A stretch of 64,000 nt of DNA from Arthrobacter sulfonylureivorans. Lineage in GTDB: Bacteria; Actinomycetota; Actinomycetes; Actinomycetales; Micrococcaceae. The stretch covers positions 496,001 through 560,000 of the forward strand of contig RJAE01000002.1 of the NCBI GenBank assembly GCA_004000035.1. Reading direction: 5' to 3'. Below are positions 8,477 through 17,154 of the stretch, piece after piece (positions within the stretch are counted from its first letter, which is position 1; each line of letters starts with the position of its first letter). The notes under the pieces are model-generated. The model saw nothing but the letters and a program-made list of their open reading frames with translations. It had not been told where the DNA came from and searched no databases. The translations under genes and the position numbers were made by a program.

Positions 8477-8503
8477 GAGTAAATGAACTACATTCATTTA
8501 CTC
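8477..8503. promoter_or_regulatory. perfect palindrome between puo and tetR, probable TetR operator
   Basis: GAGTAAATGAA and TTCATTTACTC are perfect 11-bp arms around a 5-bp CTACA spacer. The size and position between divergent genes are typical of a TetR-family operator. Confidence 0.75.
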
Positions 8504-8605
8504 ACAACTGTAACTGGCGCCACAGGAATCTGAAAGGGCTGCGTAGGATGGTTACACGGGTTGTACCGCCGCAGCCCCGGGCGGAAAAGGAAGAAGGAGT
8601 TTGTC

Positions 8606-9307
8606 GTGACAACACGCTCGGCGCGCGACGACGCCCCTGCCCCTCCCCCGAACGGACACAGGCCGGCCGGCCGTCCCACCGAGAAGCTGCTGTCCAAGGA
8701 ACTCATGACGACGGCGGCGCTCGGCTTGATCGAAGCGCGCGGCTATGAGGGACTCACCATGTCCGGCCTGGCCCGGAGCCTGGGCGTTGCCCCGTCGGCG
8801 CTGTACAACCATGTGGCCTCCAAGCACGACGTCCTGCTGCTGCTCCAGGACCACCTGATGGCCCGCGTCGACGTGGCTGCTTTCTCCGAACTTCCGTGGC
8901 CGGACGCGGTGCACCGCTGGGCCTGGTCATACCGGGACGTCTTCACCCATCACGCCCCGCTGATTCCGGTCATTGCGGTGCTGCCCGTGACCGGTGCTCC
9001 GCACACGCTGGCCATGTACGAGGCTGTCGCGGCGGGCTTCCTGCGGGCGGGCTGGCCGGAGCCGCAGGTGGTGCCGGCGATCGTGGCCCTGGAGTCATTT
9101 ATTTTCGGCTCGGCCTTCGATGTGACCGCGCCCGCCGACATCTTCGAATCCGGCGAGCTGGCCGCGGCGAACCCGGTCTTCACTTCCGCCGTGAGGTCGC
9201 AGGATCTGACCGACACGGGATCGGCCGCCGACGCCGCTTTCCAGCTGGGGCTCGAGGCTCTGATCGCCGGCCTGCAGGCTCGGCTCAAGGCCGTCCAGTC
9301 CGCCTGA
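8606..9307 (+). CDS. TetR family regulator with class-TetR C-terminal domain
   Basis: A 233-residue repressor. The HTH lies about residues 35-80 (GYEGLTMSGLARSLGVAPSALYNHVASKHDVL). The C-terminal helical core (RWAWSYRDVFTHHAPLIPVIAV) fits the TetR_C ligand pocket found in amine- and drug-responsive members. GTG 8606 follows an AAGGAG site 7 nt upstream, and longer starts add Arg-rich filler. Divergent placement and the 27-bp palindrome suggest it represses puo and possibly itself. A polyamine or its aldehyde is the natural guess for the ligand. Confidence 0.87.
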   Translation: MTTRSARDDAPAPPPNGHRPAGRPTEKLLSKELMTTAALGLIEARGYEGLTMSGLARSLGVAPSALYNHVASKHDVLLLLQDHLMARVDVAAFSELPWPDAVHRWAWSYRDVFTHHAPLIPVIAVLPVTGAPHTLAMYEAVAAGFLRAGWPEPQVVPAIVALESFIFGSAFDVTAPADIFESGELAAANPVFTSAVRSQDLTDTGSAADAAFQLGLEALIAGLQARLKAVQSA

Positions 9308-9312
9308 CCCCT

Positions 9313-9370
9313 GCGCGGCTGGCCTGCCCCCGCGCCCCGGCGCGGCTGGCCTGCCCCCGCGCCCCGGCGC
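9313..9370. repeat. 27-bp tandem repeat, two copies
   Basis: Two identical GC-rich 27-bp units (9313-9339 and 9340-9366) and the first bases of a third, directly after the tetR stop. The unit contains GGCCTGCCCCCGCGCCCCG. It is noncoding and minisatellite-like. Confidence 0.85.
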
Positions 9371-9401
9371 AGGAAACCTCCCGTTTCGCCTGCCTCGTCT
9401 T

Positions 9402-9462
9402 ATCTACTACGCGGATAACGCCCTTTTCAGGCCCGAAAAGGGGCGTTATCCGCGTAGTAGAT
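9402..9462. terminator. long hairpin between convergent tetR and galK
   Basis: A near-perfect inverted repeat. The outer 22 bp pair exactly (ATCTACTACGCGGATAACGC with its complement), then one bulged G, then CTTTTC/GAAAAG around a short loop. It could terminate both converging transcripts. The apical GAAAAGGGGCG recurs in the hairpin at 35616-35663. Confidence 0.8.
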
Positions 9463-9483
9463 CTTGGTGGGCGGCGCGGCGGC

Positions 9484-10656
9484 TTACAACAGCCGGCGGG
9501 CGCCGTCGGCCGGACGCACGGTGAACAACTCCGGCTGCCGGAAGCCGCGGGAAGCGAATGCCCGCCAGACCGCGTCCCGCACCGCATCCACGCCGGCCGC
9601 CGGGACCAGGGCGATGACTGAGCCGCCGAATCCCCCGCCGGTCATCCGGGCGCCCAGGGCGCCGCCCTCCCGGGCGGCATCCACGGCCAGGTCCAGCTCG
9701 GGACAGGAGATCTCGAAGTCATCGCGCATGGAAACGTGGCTGGCGTCGAGCAACCGGCCGATGGCCGCGGACCCCTCGATGCGGAGCGTCCTGACGGCAT
9801 CCACCACCCGCTGGTTCTCGGTGACGATATGCCGGGCACGGCGGAAGGTCTCATCGTCGAGCAACTGCTGTGCTTCCGGCAGCCGGTCGAGCGGCACGTC
9901 GCGCAGCAGCGGCACACCCAAGGCTTCCGCGGCCCGGGTGCAGGAGTCGCGGCGGCTGGCATAGTCGCCGGTGGCGTGGGCGTGCGACACCTTTGTGTCC
10001 ATGACCAGGCAGACCAGGCCGGCGGCGTCCAGGTCCAGCGGTACCAGTTGCACCTCTTCGCTGCGGCAATCCAGGAAGACGGCCGATCCGGCGGAACCGA
10101 ACAGCGAGGCGTACTGGTCCATGATGCCGGTGGGGGCGCCGACCATGTCATTCTCGGCCCGGCGTCCGACGGCGGCCAGCGCGCGCCTGTCCAGCCCGGC
10201 CCTGCCATCCAGCGCTGCCAGTTCGGCCAGGCCCACCGCCACGGCGCACTCCAGCGCGGCGGACGACGACAACCCGGCGCCCACCGGCACCTCGGAGTCC
10301 ACCAGCAGGTCGAATCCGGGCAGCCGCACTCCGGCCTGCTCCAGCGCCCAGGCCACGCCCAGCGGATAGGCCGCCCAGCCGGTCACGCTGCCCGGGCGCA
10401 AGCCGTCCACGTCCACTTCCACGGCCTCGGTCCCGGCCAGGGCGGAGGCAACCCGAACCGTGCGGTCGCCACGGACAGCGAGCGCCGCCGTCGTTGTTTT
10501 ATCGATGGCGAACGGCAACACAAAGCCGCCGTTGTAGTCGGTGTGCTCGCCGATCAGGTTCACCCGTCCGGGTCCCGCCCACACGCCAGCGGGCGTGCGG
10601 CCGAAGCGGGCGGCGAAGGCGTCGGCGGTGCGGGCGGCCAGGGCGTCGGCGCTCAT
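9484..10656 (-). CDS. galK: galactokinase
   Basis: A 390-residue GHMP kinase that phosphorylates galactose at C1 with ATP (Leloir pathway). The galactokinase signature RVNLIGEHTDYNGGFVLP is at residues 31-48, the GHMP ATP loop PVGAGLSSSAALE at 124-136, and the C-terminal MTGGGFGGSVIALVP is the third GHMP motif. ATG 10656 overlaps the galT stop (ATGA), which implies translational coupling, so it is taken over a longer in-frame read-in. It is the last gene of deoR-galT-galK. There is no galE or galM next to it. Confidence 0.96.
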   Translation of the reverse strand: MSADALAARTADAFAARFGRTPAGVWAGPGRVNLIGEHTDYNGGFVLPFAIDKTTTAALAVRGDRTVRVASALAGTEAVEVDVDGLRPGSVTGWAAYPLGVAWALEQAGVRLPGFDLLVDSEVPVGAGLSSSAALECAVAVGLAELAALDGRAGLDRRALAAVGRRAENDMVGAPTGIMDQYASLFGSAGSAVFLDCRSEEVQLVPLDLDAAGLVCLVMDTKVSHAHATGDYASRRDSCTRAAEALGVPLLRDVPLDRLPEAQQLLDDETFRRARHIVTENQRVVDAVRTLRIEGSAAIGRLLDASHVSMRDDFEISCPELDLAVDAAREGGALGARMTGGGFGGSVIALVPAAGVDAVRDAVWRAFASRGFRQPELFTVRPADGARRLL

Positions 10657-11834
10657 TGCCCGCTCCAGGCGGGGGCACCAGTCCCGCTGCCCGCCTCGCG
10701 CAGTGCCGCGGCGACCTGTTCGGGCAGCGTGTCGTTGATGAAGGCACCCATCGCGGCCTCGGAGCCGGCCAGGTACTTGAGCTTGTCGGCCGCCCGGCGC
10801 GGTGAGGTCAGCTGCAGGTGCAGGTAGCCGGATTCGCGCAGCGCCGGTTCCACGGGTGCCTGGTGCCACGCGGCGATGTAGGGAGTGGGGCTGTCGTAAA
10901 GCGCGTCGAAGCGTCCCAGCAGCCGCGGGTACAGCTCCGCCAGCTCGTCCCGCTCGGCCCCGGTGAGCCCGGCCAGATCCGCCACCTGCCGGTGCGGCAC
11001 CAGGTGAACCTCCAGCGGCCAGCGCGCGGCGAACGGCACGTAGGCGCTGAAGTGCTCGCCCTCCAGCACCATCCGCGAGCCGTCGGAACGCTCCTGGGCC
11101 AGCACTGATCCGGTCAATGTCTCCCGTCCGCCGGAAGCCGTAAAGTGCTGCTGCGCGGCCGCCGCCATCACCGCCCCGCGCGGCGGCAGGTAGGAATAGG
11201 CATAAATCTGTCCGTGTGGATGGTGCAGCGTCACGCCGATTTGGGCGCCGCGGTTCTCGAAGCAGAACACCTGCGCCGTCCCGTCCAGCATGCTCAGCGC
11301 CGCGGTCCGATGGGCCCACGCGTCGATCACCGTCCGCACGCGGCGGAACTCCAGCCCGGCGAACGAGCCGGTGTGCGCCGAGGTGAAAGAGACCACCTCG
11401 CAGCGCCCGCCGGCGGCGTAGGCCCGGCCCCACTCCGGGTGTTCCGGCACCGCCAGCAGGTCCGGCCCCAATGACGGAAACCGGTTCTCGAACACGGCCA
11501 CGTGGTAATCCGCAGCCGGGATCTCGGAGGCGTACTCGGGCGTGCTCGGGCACAGCGGGCAGGCGTCGGCCGGCGGCAGATAGGTGCGGGCCTGCCGGTG
11601 CGCGGCCAGCGCCACCCACTCCCCGGTCAGCACGTCGTACCGCAATTCCCCGGCCGGGGGCCGCTCGCGTAAGTCCCGGGAGTCCTGCGCAGCCCGCGGA
11701 ACCGGCTGCGCGCCGTCGTCGAAATACAGCAGTTCCCGGCCGTCCGCCAGCCGGGTACTGGTCACCGCGGTGACCGGTTCACCTTCGGGAACAACGACGG
11801 CGGTGCCCGCCGTGGGCGCGCTCGGTTCCGTCAC
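10653..11834 (-). CDS. galT: galactose-1-phosphate uridylyltransferase
   Basis: A 393-residue HIT-superfamily enzyme that exchanges UMP between UDP-glucose and galactose-1-phosphate. The active-site motif is HPHGQ at residues 205-209, where the middle His carries the uridylyl group. A zinc-binding pair CPLC is at 92-95. The ENRFPSLG and HQAPVE segments are also family landmarks. The start is GTG 11834, overlapping the deoR stop by 4 nt. Its stop overlaps the galK start, so the three genes form one tightly coupled operon. Confidence 0.96.
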   Translation of the reverse strand: MTEPSAPTAGTAVVVPEGEPVTAVTSTRLADGRELLYFDDGAQPVPRAAQDSRDLRERPPAGELRYDVLTGEWVALAAHRQARTYLPPADACPLCPSTPEYASEIPAADYHVAVFENRFPSLGPDLLAVPEHPEWGRAYAAGGRCEVVSFTSAHTGSFAGLEFRRVRTVIDAWAHRTAALSMLDGTAQVFCFENRGAQIGVTLHHPHGQIYAYSYLPPRGAVMAAAAQQHFTASGGRETLTGSVLAQERSDGSRMVLEGEHFSAYVPFAARWPLEVHLVPHRQVADLAGLTGAERDELAELYPRLLGRFDALYDSPTPYIAAWHQAPVEPALRESGYLHLQLTSPRRAADKLKYLAGSEAAMGAFINDTLPEQVAAALREAGSGTGAPAWSGQ

Positions 11835-12619
11835 GCCGGCTCACCCGTTCCGGAGGCCACCAGCAGGTTGACGCCGAGTTCGGCATAGCGTGAGCGGACC
11901 TCATCCGGGATGCCCGCGTCGGTGATCAGCGTGTCCACGGCGGCCAGCGGGACGATCGGGGCTAAGGCGCGGAGGCCGAACTTGGTGTGGTCGGCCAGCA
12001 CCACCAAACGGTCGGCCGACTCCGCGAGCGCGGCGTTCGTATCCGCCTCGGCCAGGTTGGGCGTGCTCAGTCCGCCGTCGGGGTGGATGCCGTGCACGCC
12101 CAGGAAGCAGATATCCACGTGCAGCGACCGGATCGCCGCGGTGGCCACGGGACCCACAAGCGCCTCGGACGGTGTCCGCTCGCCACCGGTCAGGATCACC
12201 GTGGCCTCGCCGCCGGTGGAGCGCCGGGCCACGTCCGCCCCGGTCAGGGAGTTCGTGACCACCGTCAGCCCCTCCAGCCCGGTGAGCAGGCCGGCCAGGC
12301 AATACGTGGTGGTGCCGGCCGAAATGGCAATCGTGGCCCCGGGCCGCAGCAGTTCCCGGGCGGCCCGGCCGATGGCCAGCTTCGCCTGCCGCTGCCTGCC
12401 CAGATTCACGCTGAACCCCGGCTCCGCCTCCTGCGTGCCGCGCAACCTGGTGGCTCCGCCGTGGACCTTGCGCAGCGCTCCTTCGCCGTCGAGTGCGTCG
12501 ATGTCCCGGCGCACCGTCATCTCGGAAACCCTCAGTGTGTGCGCCACTTCGGAGACGCGCACTGTTTCGCGGACGCTGAGTTCCTGCAGCAGATAGCGCC
12601 GCCGTTCCGGTGCCAACAT
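11831..12619 (-). CDS. DeoR/GlpR family regulator of the gal operon
   Basis: A 262-residue regulator. The N-terminal HTH (RVSEVAHTLRVSEMTVRRDIDALDGEGALRKVHGGA, about residues 20-55) is the DeoR signature. It is followed by an ISOCOT sugar-phosphate-binding domain (TTTYCLAG, then DICFLGVHGIHPDGGLSTPNL). DeoR repressors are usually released by a phosphorylated sugar, here plausibly galactose-1-phosphate or tagatose-type esters. ATG 12619 has a GGAGG site. It is the first gene of the operon and so probably autoregulated. Confidence 0.92.
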   Translation of the reverse strand: MLAPERRRYLLQELSVRETVRVSEVAHTLRVSEMTVRRDIDALDGEGALRKVHGGATRLRGTQEAEPGFSVNLGRQRQAKLAIGRAARELLRPGATIAISAGTTTYCLAGLLTGLEGLTVVTNSLTGADVARRSTGGEATVILTGGERTPSEALVGPVATAAIRSLHVDICFLGVHGIHPDGGLSTPNLAEADTNAALAESADRLVVLADHTKFGLRALAPIVPLAAVDTLITDAGIPDEVRSRYAELGVNLLVASGTGEPA

Positions 12620-12668
12620 GGACGGGCCTCCAACAGATCGATCAAATCCGCACTTTCTCCCTCAAAGT

Positions 12669-12684
12669 AGCACAGGAAAGCACA
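12669..12684 (-). promoter_or_regulatory. direct repeats upstream of deoR, possible operator
   Basis: Two TGTGCT hexamers (read on the minus strand) spaced exactly 10 bp, one helical turn, 50-65 bp upstream of the deoR start. Short direct repeats of this kind are common DeoR targets. Confidence 0.45.
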
Positions 12685-12686
12685 AC

Positions 12687-12726
12687 GACGCCGGTGCCCG
12701 CCTGCGGAAGGCGGGGCACCGGCGTC
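12687..12726 (-). terminator. strong hairpin after the lyase operon
   Basis: A 17-bp stem with one bulged G (GACGCCGGTGCCCGCCT against AGGCGGGGCACCGGCGTC) and a 5-nt loop, 36 bp past the lyase stop. No long T-tract follows. Confidence 0.75.
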
Positions 12727-12761
12727 GCGCTGTCCTGAGTGATGGCGCCAGGTCGGGCGGG

Positions 12762-13640
12762 TTAGGCGGTCCGCTGGATCCTGGGCGCCCGGGCCACCGC
12801 ATCGCGCGCCGCGGCCGCCGCCACCGCCAGGGCGTCCTCGTCAATGCCCGTCTGGTGTCCGGCCTCATGCATCGTCCGGACCAGCGCCTCGGTGGCGAGG
12901 TTGCCATGACCGCCCGGCGCGAACGGGCAACCGCCGAAGCCGGCCAGTGCTGCGTCGAAGCGGGTCACGCCGAGTTCAACCGCGGCGAGCGCCGTCGCGA
13001 GCGCCTGCCTGTGCGCATCATGCAGATGCAGCGACAACTCTGCGTCCGGATGCGCCGCGCGCACGATGCCGAGCGATTCGATCACCCGGTCCGTCGGCGT
13101 GGTGCCCAGCGTGTCCGCGAGCCCGATCTCCCTCACGCCCATCGCGGCGAAGCGGTCCACGACGTGCGCCAGGCGCGACGCCGGGATCTCTCCTTCGAAC
13201 GGGCAGGTGAAGGCGGTCGACACACCGGCGAGGAAATGCACGCCGGGGTGCCGGCGCACCGCTGCCTCCAGCCCGTCGAGCGCATCGTCGATCGTCTGGC
13301 CCGCGTTCGCGCGGCTGTGCGCCTCGCTTGCACTGGTGACAATCTGGACCACCGCTGTGCCGGCGGCAACTGAACGGTCGATGCCGCGGTCGTTGAGCGT
13401 CAGGGCACTGACCGTGACCCGCTCGGCCAGGCCCGTCGCGGCGAGGCCGGCAAGCACCGCCTCCGCATCGGCCATCTGCGGGACCTTCTTCGGATTAACA
13501 AACGAGGCCACTTCGATGGCGGGTACGCCGGCCTTGATCAGGAGGTCCGCGATGCGCAACTTCTCCTCCGTGGGGACAACGCCGTCCTCGTCCTGCAGCC
13601 CGTCCCGCAGGTAGACGTCGGTGATCCTGATGGCGGTCAT
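12762..13640 (-). CDS. hydroxymethylglutaryl-CoA lyase-type enzyme
   Basis: A 292-residue TIM-barrel lyase of the HMGL/DRE family. The N-terminal metal/base motif LRDGLQDED is at residues 11-19. The metal-binding LHLHDAH has H205 and H207. The HMG-CoA lyase signature GFGGCPFAPGGHGNLATE carries catalytic-loop Cys238. HMG-CoA lyase cleaves HMG-CoA to acetyl-CoA and acetoacetate; relatives cleave citramalyl-type CoA esters. ATG 13640 overlaps the CoA-transferase stop. Position downstream of a type III CoA-transferase and a tricarboxylate transporter suggests it cleaves the imported, CoA-activated acid. The exact substrate is inferred, not shown. Confidence 0.88.
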   Translation of the reverse strand: MTAIRITDVYLRDGLQDEDGVVPTEEKLRIADLLIKAGVPAIEVASFVNPKKVPQMADAEAVLAGLAATGLAERVTVSALTLNDRGIDRSVAAGTAVVQIVTSASEAHSRANAGQTIDDALDGLEAAVRRHPGVHFLAGVSTAFTCPFEGEIPASRLAHVVDRFAAMGVREIGLADTLGTTPTDRVIESLGIVRAAHPDAELSLHLHDAHRQALATALAAVELGVTRFDAALAGFGGCPFAPGGHGNLATEALVRTMHEAGHQTGIDEDALAVAAAAARDAVARAPRIQRTA

Positions 13641-14896
13641 GCGCCCAGCCCCGCCCGCGCGCCGGCCGGTTGGTGCGGCTCTTGCACCGCCGCAACGCCG
13701 GAGATCCGGGCAACCTCCGCCTCGTCGTAGCCGGCAACCTCGGTGAGCACCTCGTGGCTGTGTTGGCCGAGCTCGGGTCCCAGCCAGCGGACGCTGCCCT
13801 CGGACCCCTCGATAATCGGCACGACGCCCGGGAAGCGCACCGGCTCCGGGTCGCCGTCTATGACCACGTCGTGCGTCTGCACCATGCCGCGGGCCAGGTA
13901 GTGACGGTCCTCGGCGATGCTCGGTGCGTCGTAGACCGGGGCAGCCGGGACTCCGGCGTCCTCGAGCGCGTCGAGCGCCTGTTCCAGGGTGCGGGCGCCC
14001 GTCCACGCGGAGATGATGCCGTTGAGCTCTTCCTCCCTGGCACTGCGAGCCTCGGTCTGGCGCAGCGACTCGTCCTCGGCCAGATCGGGCCGGCCGACGG
14101 CGTGCATGAGCCTGGCGAAGACCGATGCGGAGTTGCCGCCGATCACCACCTCCAGACCGTCGCCGCATTCATAGGAGCCGGTCGGCACCACGCCGGGGAG
14201 CCGCCCGCCGGTGCGCGTCCGGACCATGCCGTAGGCGTCGTAGTCGGGCACGAGCGACTCGAGCAGGCTGAACACTCCCTCATAGAGCCCAACGTCGACC
14301 ACCGAGCGGGTGGCGATGTCACGGCCGCTGGCCCGTTCAAAGAGGAGCATCAGTGCACCGATGGCGCCGTACAGGCCGGCCACGGTGTCGCCCATGCTGG
14401 CCGCAGCGCGTCCGGCCGGGCGGTCCGGCTCTCCAGTTAGGAACCGCAGCCCGGCGAAGGCCTCGGCGGAGCTGCCGAAGCCTGCCCGATCCTTGTAAGG
14501 ACCGGTCTGGCCGTAGCCGGAGATGCGCACCACGATGAGGTCGGGGTTGGCGGCCTTGAGCTCCTCGGGCCCGATGCCCCACCGCTCGAGCGTGCCCGGC
14601 CGGAAGTTCTCAATCACCACATCGCAGGTGGCGGCGATCCGGCGGACCGCCTCCTGGCCCTCCGGGGTGCGCAGGTCCAGTGTCACCGAGCGCTTGTTGC
14701 GGGCGATCGTGCGGAACATCATCGAGGTGGAGCCGCGGGTCTTGCGCCAGTCGCGCAGCTCGTCGCCGCCTTGCGGCCGCTCGACCTTGATCACGTCTGC
14801 GCCGAAGTCCCCGAACAGGCGCGCGGCGAACGGGGCGGCGATGAAGCTGCCGAGTTCGAGCACGCGGATGCCGGCGAGGGGTTTTGTAGTCGTCAT
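13637..14896 (-). CDS. class III (CaiB/BaiF) CoA-transferase
   Basis: A 419-residue CaiB-type transferase that moves CoA between carboxylic acids through an enzyme-aspartyl anhydride. Asp170 in SMGDTVAGLYGAIGAL lines up with the catalytic Asp of formyl-CoA transferase. The N-terminal RVLELGSFIAAPFAARLFGDFGADVIKVE is the family start, and NFRPGTLERWG is also present. ATG 14896 has AAAGGAG 8 nt upstream; a further-upstream ATG (14953) has no such site. The stop overlaps the lyase start. The human member SUGCT uses glutarate and 3-hydroxy-3-methylglutarate, a useful precedent for the pathway suggested here. Confidence 0.92.
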   Translation of the reverse strand: MTTTKPLAGIRVLELGSFIAAPFAARLFGDFGADVIKVERPQGGDELRDWRKTRGSTSMMFRTIARNKRSVTLDLRTPEGQEAVRRIAATCDVVIENFRPGTLERWGIGPEELKAANPDLIVVRISGYGQTGPYKDRAGFGSSAEAFAGLRFLTGEPDRPAGRAAASMGDTVAGLYGAIGALMLLFERASGRDIATRSVVDVGLYEGVFSLLESLVPDYDAYGMVRTRTGGRLPGVVPTGSYECGDGLEVVIGGNSASVFARLMHAVGRPDLAEDESLRQTEARSAREEELNGIISAWTGARTLEQALDALEDAGVPAAPVYDAPSIAEDRHYLARGMVQTHDVVIDGDPEPVRFPGVVPIIEGSEGSVRWLGPELGQHSHEVLTEVAGYDEAEVARISGVAAVQEPHQPAGARAGLGA

Positions 14897-14945
14897 GGAA
14901 TCGCTCCTTTGAGAGCTGTCGTGGGAGAAGTCATGGCTGGTGTCG

Positions 14946-16664
14946 CTAGTCATCGGCTTTCCGATCGGTCGCATCGTCGTCGGCCCCTTGGCCGGTCGAT
15001 GCCGGCTGCAGCTCGCTCTGGTCGTCGACCGCGGCAGCTTGTCCAGTCGGCTGTTCTGCCGCCCCGGAGGCCTGGGGCTCCTTGGTGTACCCGAAACCGG
15101 TGGGTGTGTGGAGATCCGCGCTGGGATCCGCCAACTGGCTCGTCGCCACCTGGCGGCGCGACGAGAGGCCCCTCGCGAGGACGCCGCTTCTGCGAAGCAG
15201 CGGCAAGAGCAGCGGAGCAGCGATGACCAGGACGATCAGCGCCGTGAGGGTGATCGCCAGCGGTCCGTCGATGAAGGTCGCCGGATCGCCGGCAGAGATC
15301 TGGAGCGCTCGGCGCAGGCTCGACTCAAGCATCGGCGCAAGCACCAGACCAACGACGGCCGGAGCCAGCGGGAACCCGTACTTCTGCATGCCGTAGCCGA
15401 CCAAGCCGAATACGAACATGGTCCCCATGCTGAACAGGTCGAAGCCGAGGGCGTAGGCACCAAGTGCAACGAAGGCCAACACGCCGGCATACAGCTTGGC
15501 ATCCGGAATCTTCAGCAACTGGACGAACACTCCAACCAGCGGGAGGTTCAGTACCAGCAGCAGGACGTTGCCGATATACATGCTCGCGATGATCGCCCAG
15601 ATGAGCCCTGACTGTTCCGACATCAGCTGAGGTCCCGGCTGAAGTCCGTACATGGTGAAGACGAAGAACAGCAGCGCCAACGTGGGCGAGCCGGGAATCC
15701 CCAGCGTGAACAGCGGCACCAGGCCGCCGCCGACGCCGGCGTTGTTCGCCGCCTCGGGACCGGCAACGCCTTCGATCGCGCCCTTGCCAAACTCGGCCTT
15801 GTGCTTGCGGGACAAGCGCTTCTCCATTGGATAGGAGAAGAAGGAGCCGAGAGTTCCCATGCCCGGCAGCAAACCGACGAAGAACCCCAGGAACGTGCCG
15901 CGGAACCACGGCACCGTCGAGCGGCGCCAGTCTTCCTTGGACATGAAAATCTTTACCTTGCCGATCCCGGGCGTCGCCTCGGTGTGGCGGCGGGTCAGGT
16001 TCGCGAGCGCCTCGGGCACGGCGAACAGGGCCATGGCGAAGATCGCGAAGTCGATGCCGCTGTTCAGCTCGAGGACGCCGAGGGTCATGCGCGGCATACC
16101 TGCCTGCGGATCCATGCCGATCATGGCGACGGCCATGCCGAACAGCGTGGAGATGCCTGCTTTGAGCCGGGATCCGCCGGTGAGGTTGGAGAGCATGATC
16201 AGGGCCAGAAGCAGCAACAGGAAGTAGACGTTCGAGCCGAACGCCACCGAGACGGCCGCCAGCATCGGGGCCATCAGCATCAACATGATGGTCGAAAGGG
16301 TGCCGGCGACGAAGGAGCCGATGGCCGCGGTTGCCAGCGCGGGTCCGCCTCGCCCGCGTTTCGTCATCTCGTAACCGTCGATGGTCGACATCACTGTGCC
16401 GATCTCACCTGGCGTGCGGATGAGGATCGAGGTGATCGATCCGCCGTACATGGCTCCGTAGTAGATGCCGCACAGCAGGATGAGTCCGGTGACGGGATCG
16501 AGGCTGAACGAGACCGGAATCAACAGTGCGATGGCCGTGGTCGGGCCGATGCCGGGGATGACGCCCACCATCGTGCCGATGAGCACGCCGAGGAAAGCGA
16601 ACAACAGGTTAATCGGGGAGAGTGCGCTGGCGAAGCCGTCAGCGAGGTTGGCGAGGATGTCCAT
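14946..16664 (-). CDS. tctA: tripartite tricarboxylate transporter, TctA large permease
   Basis: A 572-residue membrane protein with about 12 hydrophobic helices. It carries the TctA hallmarks: GVIPGIGPTTAIALLIPVSF at about residues 34-53, YYGAMYGGSITSILIRTPGE, and the second-repeat GLLPGMGTLGSFFSY. It is the ion-coupled channel subunit that takes carboxylates from the TctC binding protein. The last 70 residues form a polar, low-complexity cytoplasmic tail rich in Gln, Ala and Asp, longer than usual. It starts 2 nt after the tctB stop. Confidence 0.95.
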   Translation of the reverse strand: MDILANLADGFASALSPINLLFAFLGVLIGTMVGVIPGIGPTTAIALLIPVSFSLDPVTGLILLCGIYYGAMYGGSITSILIRTPGEIGTVMSTIDGYEMTKRGRGGPALATAAIGSFVAGTLSTIMLMLMAPMLAAVSVAFGSNVYFLLLLLALIMLSNLTGGSRLKAGISTLFGMAVAMIGMDPQAGMPRMTLGVLELNSGIDFAIFAMALFAVPEALANLTRRHTEATPGIGKVKIFMSKEDWRRSTVPWFRGTFLGFFVGLLPGMGTLGSFFSYPMEKRLSRKHKAEFGKGAIEGVAGPEAANNAGVGGGLVPLFTLGIPGSPTLALLFFVFTMYGLQPGPQLMSEQSGLIWAIIASMYIGNVLLLVLNLPLVGVFVQLLKIPDAKLYAGVLAFVALGAYALGFDLFSMGTMFVFGLVGYGMQKYGFPLAPAVVGLVLAPMLESSLRRALQISAGDPATFIDGPLAITLTALIVLVIAAPLLLPLLRRSGVLARGLSSRRQVATSQLADPSADLHTPTGFGYTKEPQASGAAEQPTGQAAAVDDQSELQPASTGQGADDDATDRKADD

Positions 16665-16666
16665 TC

Positions 16667-17152
16667 CTACAGCACCCCCGCCAGCAGGCCCTGCGGCAGC
16701 GGCACTCTCAGCAGGTATTCAAACAACACAAACACGATCAGGGGAAACGAGATGGCGAAAATGAGGTTGCTCTTCCACTTGGTCGGCGAGAAGTACGTCG
16801 CGAGGCCCATGAGGAACGCGATCGTCGACAGCAGGTAGCCGACAGGGATAAAGGCGAGAACGTACGCCCCGAAGATTGCGATGGTGACCCACAATCGCAA
16901 GCCGCCGCTCTGGGCCGGTTCCGTCTTCGCCTCGGCCGGGCGGAGCCGCCAGCCGCCGATGGCGACCGCGGCTCCGCCCAGGGCGAGAAGGACACCGAGA
17001 AGCGTCGGAAAGACCGCCGGACCGATGACCGATGCGGACGAAGTGGCCTGCTGGGTCTGCAGCGCGACGATCGTGTAGGCGACGCCGACGCCGCCGACCA
17101 CCGCTCCAGCGATAATGTCAGCCGGATTGCGTCCGAGATTCTCAGTGGCCAT
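16667..17152 (-). CDS. tctB: tripartite tricarboxylate transporter, TctB small subunit
   Basis: A 161-residue protein with four transmembrane helices, the size and topology of the TctB/DUF1468 subunit. ADIIAGAVVGGVGVAYTIVALQ is the first helix region and GPAVFPTLLGVLLALGG the second, with the typical FP in between. ATG 17152 sits 2 nt after the tctC stop; a longer frame would overlap tctC by 130 bp with Arg-rich filler. It pairs with TctA in the membrane. Confidence 0.9.
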   Translation of the reverse strand: MATENLGRNPADIIAGAVVGGVGVAYTIVALQTQQATSSASVIGPAVFPTLLGVLLALGGAAVAIGGWRLRPAEAKTEPAQSGGLRLWVTIAIFGAYVLAFIPVGYLLSTIAFLMGLATYFSPTKWKSNLIFAISFPLIVFVLFEYLLRVPLPQGLLAGVL

Positions 17153-17154
17153 GG

